From Mumia xiangluensis (GTDB lineage Bacteria > Actinomycetota > Actinomycetes > Propionibacteriales > Nocardioidaceae), in NCBI RefSeq assembly GCF_010994095.1, contig NZ_WJYO01000002.1, positions 248,001 to 312,000 on the forward strand: DNA of 64,000 bases, in the 5' to 3' direction. Below are positions 9,316-15,375 of the stretch, one piece after another. The position numbers and the translations under genes are program-made. The notes under the pieces are model-generated. The model searched no databases. It saw nothing but the letters and a program-made list of their open reading frames with translations, and had not been told where the DNA came from. The number at the start of each line of letters is the position of its first letter. The first letter of the stretch is position 1.

Positions 9316-10031
9316 GTCGTCACCTCCCGCAGCACCGGCACGTGCAGCGTCCACCAGGCCCAGCGCGGGTGGTAGCGCGGCATCAGCTCGAGCACGTCCG
9401 CGTCCGTCTGCGTCCGGGCCCACCGCATGCCCGCGCCCGCCGTGACCGCGAACAGCGAGGTGCCGAAGTCGTTCTTGGGTCGCTTGCCGTGCGTACGGGC
9501 GTACCGGTCGGCGGCGCGGTAGCCCCCGAGGTAGTGCCACGGCGCTGTCTCGTGGCCGCCCCACGGCCCGAACCACAACGTGTAGGACAGGAAGACGAGC
9601 CCGCCGGGACGCGTGACCCGGAGCATCTCGTCGGCCATCGTCCAGGGCTCGGGAACGTGCTCGAGGACGTTGGAGGAGTACGTGACGTCGAAGGCGCCGT
9701 CCCGGAACGGCAGGGACATGCCGCTGCCGATGACCGTGCCGGGCTCGGGGTCGCCGAGACCGGACAGCTCGCCCAGGTCGGAGTCGAGCGGCGTGTACGA
9801 GGCGCCCGCGGCCCGGAACGCGCTCGCGAAGTAGCCCGGACCGCCGCCGACGTCGAGGACGTGCTTGCCGGAGAGGTCGGTGTACTGCGAGAGCTGCCCC
9901 ACCGAGTCCGCCGCGAGCATGCCGTAGAAGTGGTCCGGGTCCGTCTGCTCCACGCGGTGCGCACGGAAGAGCCGGATAGAACGACCGAGCGTCGGGCGGG
10001 AGGTCGGCGTGGCGAGGGACGGATCGGTCAC
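9282..10031 (-). CDS. SAM-dependent class I methyltransferase
   Basis: 249 residues with a Methyltransf_11-type Rossmann core: motif I VLDVGGGPGYFASAF near residue 68, an acidic motif II (LDSDLGEL), and motif IV-like FDVTYSSNVLEHVPEPW. Such enzymes transfer a methyl group from S-adenosylmethionine, here probably to a small molecule or sugar since no RNA- or protein-binding part is present. GTG at 10031 is preferred over the longer frame because upstream residues lack family similarity. It overlaps the start of the AftD gene (34 bases), implying one operon, and it is divergent from the GT4 gene. Role in glycan decoration is inferred from context only. Confidence 0.75.
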   Translation of the reverse strand: MTDPSLATPTSRPTLGRSIRLFRAHRVEQTDPDHFYGMLAADSVGQLSQYTDLSGKHVLDVGGGPGYFASAFRAAGASYTPLDSDLGELSGLGDPEPGTVIGSGMSLPFRDGAFDVTYSSNVLEHVPEPWTMADEMLRVTRPGGLVFLSYTLWFGPWGGHETAPWHYLGGYRAADRYARTHGKRPKNDFGTSLFAVTAGAGMRWARTQTDADVLELMPRYHPRWAWWTLHVPVLREVTTWNLAIVLRRR

Positions 10032-10120
10032 CCGCCCGACGATATCCGACCAGGTCGAGCGTTTCGTGACGTGCCTAACTCGCTGGTAACCTGGCGATCT
10101 TGGGAGGGAGACCAAGTCTT

Positions 10121-11236
10121 ATGTCGCTGCGTCCGATACGCCCGCGCCACGTGCTCATCTGCAACTGGCGCGACACCCGCAATCCTGAGGGCGGCGGCTC
10201 CGAGAAGTTCGTGGAGGAGGTCGCGCTCGGTCTCGTCGACCGCGGCTACCGCGTGACGGCGTTCTGCGCGGCCCACGACAACGCGCCTCGCGACGAGGTG
10301 CGCGACGGCATCCGGTTCGTCCGGCGCGGGGACAAGATGGCGGTCTACGCGTTCGCGTTCCTCGGCCTGCTGCTCCGCCGTTTCGGCAGGGTCGACCTCG
10401 TGGTCGACGTCCAGAACGGCCTCCCCTTCTTCACGCGGCTCGCCACGCGCAAGCCGGTCGTCGTCCTCGTGCACCACGTGCACCGCGAGCAGTGGCCGGT
10501 GGTCTATCCCGGCCTCGTCGGACGCATCGGCTGGTGGGTGGAGTCGTGGCTGGCTCCCCGCCTCTACCGGCACTCCCGCTACGTCGCGGTGTCGACCGCC
10601 ACCCGGGACGAGCTCGTCGCGCTCGGTGTGGAGGCCGACCGCATCTCCATCGTCCACAACGGCACCGAGCCCAGCCCCGTCACGCACGTGACGCGCACCG
10701 AGCAGCCCTCGATGTGCGTCGTCGGGCGCCTCGTCCCGCACAAGCAGGTCGAGCACGCCATCGACACCGTGGCGCAGCTCGTCGAGATCCCCGGCCTCAC
10801 GCTCACCGTCGTCGGCGACGGCTGGTGGGAGGAGGAGCTTCGCGCGTACGCCGCCAGCCTCGGCGTCGCCGACCGGGTCGACTTCACAGGGTTCGTGGAC
10901 GAGCGCACCAAGCACGAGATCTATGCGAGCAGCTGGGTGATGGCGCTGCCGTCCCTCAAGGAGGGCTGGGGGCTGGTCGTCGGAGAGGCTGGCTCTCACG
11001 GCACTCCCACGATCGCGTACCGCTCGGCCGGTGGGACGCGCGAGTCGATCGACGACGGCGCGTCAGGCGTGCTGGTCGACGAGCACGCCGAGTTCGTGGC
11101 GGCGGTCCGTCACGTGCTCACCGACGACGAGGAGCGTCGTCGTCTCGGCAAGGGCGCCTTCGAGAAGTCGCAGATGTTCACGTGGGCACAGACGCGGGAG
11201 GGCTTCGCCAGCGTGCTGGCGAAGCCCTCCCGGTAA
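10121..11236 (+). CDS. GT4 family glycosyltransferase
   Basis: 371 residues with a GT-B fold layout. The N-terminal domain includes the GGGSEKFVEEVALGL loop typical of retaining GT4 enzymes. The C-terminal Rossmann domain has VVGRLVPHKQ, and the nucleotide-sugar motif E-x7-E in SLKEGWGLVVGEAGSHGTP (catalytic and ribose-binding glutamates). It transfers a sugar from a nucleotide donor on the cytoplasmic face. ATG at 10121 is used; a GGGAGGG stretch lies 13 bases upstream, a little far. An earlier in-frame TTG at 10100 overlaps that purine run and is less likely. TAACCT at 10087-10092 may be its -10 box. The neighbouring AftD, UbiA and flippase genes indicate envelope polysaccharide assembly. 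Confidence 0.82.
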   Translation: MSLRPIRPRHVLICNWRDTRNPEGGGSEKFVEEVALGLVDRGYRVTAFCAAHDNAPRDEVRDGIRFVRRGDKMAVYAFAFLGLLLRRFGRVDLVVDVQNGLPFFTRLATRKPVVVLVHHVHREQWPVVYPGLVGRIGWWVESWLAPRLYRHSRYVAVSTATRDELVALGVEADRISIVHNGTEPSPVTHVTRTEQPSMCVVGRLVPHKQVEHAIDTVAQLVEIPGLTLTVVGDGWWEEELRAYAASLGVADRVDFTGFVDERTKHEIYASSWVMALPSLKEGWGLVVGEAGSHGTPTIAYRSAGGTRESIDDGASGVLVDEHAEFVAAVRHVLTDDEERRRLGKGAFEKSQMFTWAQTREGFASVLAKPSR

Positions 11237-11292
11237 GTCTGTCTTCTAAAGCTCAGTCCGTCTTCTCAAGCTCAGTCTGTCTTCGAAGGCTC
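11236..11292. repeat. Three tandem copies of a 19-bp unit between convergent genes
   Basis: Three head-to-tail copies of AGTCTGTCTTCTAAAGCTC (11236-11254, 11255-11273, 11274-11292), with 1-3 differences each. The array begins in the last base of the GT4 stop codon and ends inside the stop codon of the DUF2613 gene on the other strand, so it fills the whole convergent gap. No strong hairpin is formed. Confidence 0.85.
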
Positions 11293-11437
11293 AGTTGGAG
11301 CCGTAATCGACGACCTGGGACGTCGGCTGGGTCGGGCTGCTGTCTGCCGCCTGCGTCTGAACGACGCCGACGACCGTGGCTGCACCAAGACCGGCACCAA
11401 CGACGATGGCAGCAACGCCGCCAAGGAAACCACCCAC
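11291..11437 (-). CDS. DUF2613 family small membrane protein
   Basis: A 48-residue protein: a short Gly-rich start, one hydrophobic segment (about residues 4-27, VAAIVVGAGLGAATVVGVV), then a polar tail ending VVDYGSN. This size, single membrane segment and the terminal YGS motif match DUF2613, a family of tiny actinobacterial proteins; in Mycobacterium tuberculosis such a gene (Rv0236A) lies next to aftD (Rv0236c). The same neighbourhood here supports the call. GTG start at 11437 is preceded by AGGAGG at 9 bases. Function is unknown. A longer open frame on the same strand covering this spot is a shadow in another frame. Confidence 0.8.
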   Translation of the reverse strand: MGGFLGGVAAIVVGAGLGAATVVGVVQTQAADSSPTQPTSQVVDYGSN

Positions 11438-11559
11438 GAGATTCTTCCCTCCTGAAGTCCGAGCGCCCAGGTTACCAGCCGGTTAGGCCGAATGACCAAC
11501 ATCTCTTCTCGGAGAACGTACCGATTCCATCACGAGGGCGACCTGAGAGCGCCATCCCC

Positions 11560-11565
11560 TAGGCT
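11560..11565 (+). promoter_or_regulatory. Predicted -10 box of ubiA-like gene
   Basis: TAGGCT, 9 bases before the ATG at 11575, with no ribosome binding site between; the transcript is likely leaderless or nearly so. Confidence 0.4.
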
Positions 11566-11574
11566 TGGCGCACG

Positions 11575-12456
11575 ATGAGATCCCTGACACGCCGTTCCCC
11601 GGTCGCCGGTCTGGTCGTCTCGATGCGGCCACGCCAGTGGCTGAAGAACCTCATCGTGGCGACCGCCCCGCTCGCAGCGGGCGTCCTCACCGATCCGCCC
11701 GTCCTGGCGCGGGTCGTCGTCGCGATCGCGACGTTCACGCTGGTGTCCGCCGCGGTGTACCTCGTGAACGACGTCTGTGACGCCGAGGAGGACCGGCGGC
11801 ACCCGATCAAGTCGCTGCGTCCCATCGCCGCCGGTGACGTCACGCCGCCCACGGCACTGGCTGCGGCGACCGTGCTCGCTGTGATCGGAATCACAGCCGG
11901 CACGCTCCTCGCCTGGGAGCTCGGCCTCACCCTCGCGATCTATCTCGGCCTCCAGGTCTCGTACGCCCTGTGGCTCAAGCACATGGCCGTCATCGACCTC
12001 GCCGTCGTCGCGTCCGGCTTCGTCCTGCGCGCGGTCGGCGGCGGCGTCGCCGTGGGTGTGGTCCTGTCCCAGTGGTTCCTGCTCGTGGCCGCCTTCGGCT
12101 CGCTGTTCATGGTGGCCGGCAAGCGCTACTCGGAGCTGCAGGCGCTCGGGAGCGCGGCAGGGACCCGCCGCTCGCTCGAGCTCTACTCGGAGTCGTACCT
12201 GCGATTCGTCTGGGGTCTTGCCGCCGGTGTGACGATCACCGCGTACAGCCTGTGGGCCTTCGAGATCTCCCCGGAGTCGGGCACCCCGTGGCAGGCGATC
12301 TCGATCGCACCGTTCGTCCTCGGCGTGCTCCGCTACTCGGTGGACGTCGACCGAGGGCTCGCCGGGGAGCCGGAGGACATCGTGCTGCGCGACCGGGTGC
12401 TCCAGACGATCGGCGTAGCGTGGCTGATCACGTTCGCGCTGGGCGTCGCGGCCTGA
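11575..12456 (+). CDS. ubiA: Decaprenyl-phosphate phosphoribosyltransferase (UbiA superfamily)
   Basis: 293 residues, about nine membrane helices. UbiA-type prenyltransferase fold with the first acidic motif NDVCDAEEDRRHPIKSLRP (about residues 65-83), the NDxxDxxxDRxHPxK form characteristic of decaprenyl-phosphate phosphoribose synthase (Rv3806c). The enzyme joins phosphoribosyl pyrophosphate to decaprenyl phosphate, the first committed step to decaprenyl-phospho-arabinose, the donor used by AftD-type transferases. That links it directly to the AftD gene 2.3 kb away. The epimerase pair DprE1/DprE2 needed after this step is not in the window. It converges with the next gene with a 24-base gap and no clear terminator. 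Confidence 0.85.
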   Translation: MRSLTRRSPVAGLVVSMRPRQWLKNLIVATAPLAAGVLTDPPVLARVVVAIATFTLVSAAVYLVNDVCDAEEDRRHPIKSLRPIAAGDVTPPTALAAATVLAVIGITAGTLLAWELGLTLAIYLGLQVSYALWLKHMAVIDLAVVASGFVLRAVGGGVAVGVVLSQWFLLVAAFGSLFMVAGKRYSELQALGSAAGTRRSLELYSESYLRFVWGLAAGVTITAYSLWAFEISPESGTPWQAISIAPFVLGVLRYSVDVDRGLAGEPEDIVLRDRVLQTIGVAWLITFALGVAA

Positions 12457-12480
12457 CCCGCTGCCGCTCGGGCGTGCACG

Positions 12481-14034
12481 TCAGTCGGGTACGGCGTAGA
12501 CGGCCAGGTCGCCCTCGCTGAACACCGGCTCCAGCTCGCTGAGCAGGTCGGCGAGGTCGTCGGCGCCGGGAGCGTCGAGCTCCACGACCACGAGCCCGAT
12601 CCCCTCGTCACGCAGACCCGCCACGGGATCGCTCGAGTCGAGGGCCTCCCCCACCGCCTGGGCGCGCTCGTCCTCCCCCGCGATCACCTCGCCGGAGACG
12701 ACCAGGTCGTCGTTGACGACGGTCTCGCGCGGGAAGTAGCGGCCGGCAGGATCGAGGACGACCCGCCCGTCGTTCCATGCCGGAGCACGGAACGAGCTGA
12801 AGGGCAGCGCGACGAGGTCACCCTCGACGTCGGACTCGGCGATCGCCGTACGGGCTTGTGCCCACGCATCCGGGTAGGCCACCGGCTGCAGACGCCCCGC
12901 GGCGCCCCAGGCGAGATCGGGCATGGCCAGCACCGGCAGCAGGATCGCGACCGCCAAGAGTGCCCACCGCGCCGACTTCTCACGTACGCGCCCGGCGAGC
13001 GCCCCGACGCCGGCGGCGACCAGGTACGCCTGCAGCGGCGCCATCAGCGCGAGGTAACGGGCGCCGTCTCGCAGCAGCCCACCGCCCGGCACGGTCGACA
13101 CCACCCACTCGAGCAGGCTCGGGGCGATGGCACCGAGCAGCGCGACAGCGAGACCGATCGCCGCCGCGGGCGCCAACGCCAGCACGGTCGTACGACGCCC
13201 TGGCCGTCGCCAGGCCGCCACCGCGCCGAGCGCCATGACGGCGATGAGGATCAGGCAGAAGACCGTCGCCGTCACCAGGTCGCGGGACTCCGGGACGACG
13301 TCGGTGTTCCAGATCCCGCCGAGGGTGAGCGCCGCGCCGAGACGTCCGAGACCCGCCTCCGGCTGCAGCGCGAACGCCCCGACTCCCGCCGGGTCGCTCC
13401 TCCCGACCGCCGGATGGGCGAAGCCCGCGACGATCCACGGCAGGTTGAGCACGAGCGCGACCACGAGGACCCGGCCGCAACGGCGCCACCCGCACACGGA
13501 GAGCGCGAGGATCACGCCGATCACCCCCGAGGCAGGGGTCAGCGCAGTGGCAGCCAGCGGCAGCACGAGCCGCCACCACCGGACCTGCTCCCCCGCCCGG
13601 ACCCGCAGGCACACCACGACCAGCCACGGCAGGGCCGCGTACGCGACGAGCAACGGCCAGTGACCGATCACGAGCCGCTCCGCGACGTACGGGTTCCAGA
13701 CGAACCACGTCGTGCCGGCCAGCTGCGCGCCGACGCCGAACCGCTCGAGCATCCGCATCGCACCCGCGCCGGCGACCACGAAGGTGCCGACGAGCACGAT
13801 CTTCTGCAGCAGCCACCCGGGGATCGCCAGGTTGAGGACGGCAACGACAGCGTCCGACGGAACCGCCCGCGGCATCGCCGAACCGAGGCCCCACACGTCC
13901 GCACGGGTCACATCGAGGCGCGGCACGAACACCATGTCGTACGACAGGACGTAACCCCACGCGAGCATCGGAGCGCACACCAGCAACGCCATGACCCACG
14001 GCCAGGCGCGCCCCAAGCGACGTATGTCCATCAC
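12481..14034 (-). CDS. Polytopic membrane protein, GT-C-like, function unknown
   Basis: 517 residues with about eleven hydrophobic helices to residue 370, then an extracytoplasmic C-terminal domain. The arrangement, with a long first external loop (YDMVFVPRLDVTRADVWG) and helices around TTWFVWNPYVAERLVIGHW, resembles the membrane half of AftD-like and other GT-C proteins, but no sure family motif is seen. It may be another extracytoplasmic sugar transferase of the cluster; that is inference. The start is GTG 14034 or the adjacent ATG 14031. A -10-like TATAAC lies 5 bases upstream. Divergent from the flippase gene with only 19 bases between. Confidence 0.6.
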   Translation of the reverse strand: MMDIRRLGRAWPWVMALLVCAPMLAWGYVLSYDMVFVPRLDVTRADVWGLGSAMPRAVPSDAVVAVLNLAIPGWLLQKIVLVGTFVVAGAGAMRMLERFGVGAQLAGTTWFVWNPYVAERLVIGHWPLLVAYAALPWLVVVCLRVRAGEQVRWWRLVLPLAATALTPASGVIGVILALSVCGWRRCGRVLVVALVLNLPWIVAGFAHPAVGRSDPAGVGAFALQPEAGLGRLGAALTLGGIWNTDVVPESRDLVTATVFCLILIAVMALGAVAAWRRPGRRTTVLALAPAAAIGLAVALLGAIAPSLLEWVVSTVPGGGLLRDGARYLALMAPLQAYLVAAGVGALAGRVREKSARWALLAVAILLPVLAMPDLAWGAAGRLQPVAYPDAWAQARTAIAESDVEGDLVALPFSSFRAPAWNDGRVVLDPAGRYFPRETVVNDDLVVSGEVIAGEDERAQAVGEALDSSDPVAGLRDEGIGLVVVELDAPGADDLADLLSELEPVFSEGDLAVYAVPD

Positions 14035-14039
14035 GCATG

Positions 14040-14047
14040 GTTATATC
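14040..14047. promoter_or_regulatory. Shared symmetric -10 element for two divergent genes
   Basis: GTTATATC gives TTATAT on the plus strand (7 bases before the flippase GTG at 14054) and TATAAC on the minus strand (5 bases before GTG 14034). The two -10 hexamers overlap, so one AT-rich patch appears to drive both leaderless genes. Confidence 0.4.
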
Positions 14048-14053
14048 GGGTCC

Positions 14054-15295
14054 GTGCCCACGCCCCCTGCCGAACCGACGCGCGCACCCGCCGCTGTGAG
14101 CGCCGGAGGCCGTATCGCCGTGGCCATGACGCTCCAGAACGTCGGCGCGTACGCCTTCACGCTGCTCGCCGCCCGGTTGCTGATCCCCGCGTCGTTCGGT
14201 GCCCTGACCGCGCTGCTCGGTGTGCTCCTCGTCGCGAACGTCGCCTCGCTCGCTGTGCAGACGACGACCGCACGCCGGATCGCCGTCGCCCCCGAGCACG
14301 CCGACCGCATCGCCGCGACCGCCACCGCCGTGTCGGTGTCGCTGGGCGTGGTGGTGGGTCTCGGGCTCGTGGTGCTCAGTCCCGTCCTCGCCCCGATCCT
14401 CCAGCTCGACTCCGTGTGGCCGCTCGTGCTGTGCGGTGCCACGGTCGTCCCGCTGACCCTGATGGGGACGCTGGCCGGGATCACCCAGGGGCAGCACCGG
14501 TGGACGGTGCTCTCCGTGCTGTACATCGCCAACGGCGTCGGGCGCGTCGTGTTCGGCACCGCGGCGATGCTGATCAGCCCCACCCCGACTGCGGCGATCG
14601 CCGGCGTGATGGTCGGCGCCTGGCTCCCCGTCGTCGTGGGTCTGCGCTACCTCCGCCCCGGCGGGCTCGGCGGATCCCGGGCGTACGTCTGGGAGCTGCT
14701 GGCCGGGTCCCACGCGATGCTCGCCTACCTGGTGCTGAGCAACCTCGACGCCCTGCTCGCGCGCGTCGCGCTCTCGCCGCACGACAGCGGCCTCTACGCG
14801 GCGGGCCTCATCCTCACGAAGTCGGCGCTGTTCCTCCCGCAGTTCGTGAGCATCGTCGCGTTCCCGCGCCTCGCGCGCGCCCGGGCCGAGCGGGCACGCC
14901 GGCTCGCCACGGGTGCGGTGGCGCTCGTCGGCCTCGCCGCGACCGTCGCGACCGCGCTGCTGCCTGGCGTGGCGCTGATCCTCGTCGGCGGCGACCAGTA
15001 CGCCGAGGTCAAGCCGCTGCTGTGGCTGTTCGCGCTCGAGGGCGCCATGCTCGCCATCGTCCAGCTGCTCGTGTTCGATGCGCTCGCGCGTCGCTCCCAC
15101 GGCATCGTCACGCTGCTGTGGGTCGCCGCTGCCGTGGCCGGCGGGATCATCCTGCTCGCACCGCTGCACGTGCAGGGCGTCGTCATCACGATGACCGTGA
15201 CCGCCACGGTCGTCGCCGCCGCCGCGTGGTGGCTGTCGAGCCGGACCCCCGAAGCGCAGCCCGCATCGGTCGGGCCGGGCGCGCAGGCCGCCTGA
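14054..15295 (+). CDS. Oligosaccharide flippase / polysaccharide biosynthesis membrane protein
   Basis: 413 residues with about twelve membrane helices and a loosely conserved MOP-superfamily (Wzx/MATE-like) pattern: GGRIAVAMTLQNVGAYAFTL at the N-terminus, then SFGALTALLG. Proteins of this type flip lipid-linked sugars across the membrane. GTG at 14054 is chosen because the family's first helix begins about 15 residues later and a -10 box is correctly placed upstream; the longer frame from 13991 would overlap the divergent gene. With the glycosyltransferases in this block it probably exports a lipid-linked repeat unit. Its substrate is not readable. It converges on polA across a set of hairpins. 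Confidence 0.75.
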   Translation: MPTPPAEPTRAPAAVSAGGRIAVAMTLQNVGAYAFTLLAARLLIPASFGALTALLGVLLVANVASLAVQTTTARRIAVAPEHADRIAATATAVSVSLGVVVGLGLVVLSPVLAPILQLDSVWPLVLCGATVVPLTLMGTLAGITQGQHRWTVLSVLYIANGVGRVVFGTAAMLISPTPTAAIAGVMVGAWLPVVVGLRYLRPGGLGGSRAYVWELLAGSHAMLAYLVLSNLDALLARVALSPHDSGLYAAGLILTKSALFLPQFVSIVAFPRLARARAERARRLATGAVALVGLAATVATALLPGVALILVGGDQYAEVKPLLWLFALEGAMLAIVQLLVFDALARRSHGIVTLLWVAAAVAGGIILLAPLHVQGVVITMTVTATVVAAAAWWLSSRTPEAQPASVGPGAQAA

Positions 15296-15303
15296 CCGCT
15301 GGC

Positions 15304-15375
15304 TGCCGGGTCAGTGCCCGGCCTCGTGCCTGGCCTTTGCCAGGTCAGTGCCGGGTCAGTGCCCGGCCTCGTGCC
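15304..15375. terminator. Three hairpins, two of them an exact 27-bp duplication, between convergent genes
   Basis: Positions 15304-15330 and 15349-15375 are identical over 27 bases; each holds the stem GCCGGG / CCCGGC. Between them 15329-15344 forms CCTGGC-CTTT-GCCAGG. The second copy contains the polA stop codon and last codons. The location between two convergent genes suggests a bidirectional terminator, without a T-run. Confidence 0.6.

Noticed and set aside
11272-11502. 76-residue frame covering the DUF2613 gene
   Set aside because: Wrong frame; the DUF2613 frame has a better ribosome binding site and a conserved YGS ending.
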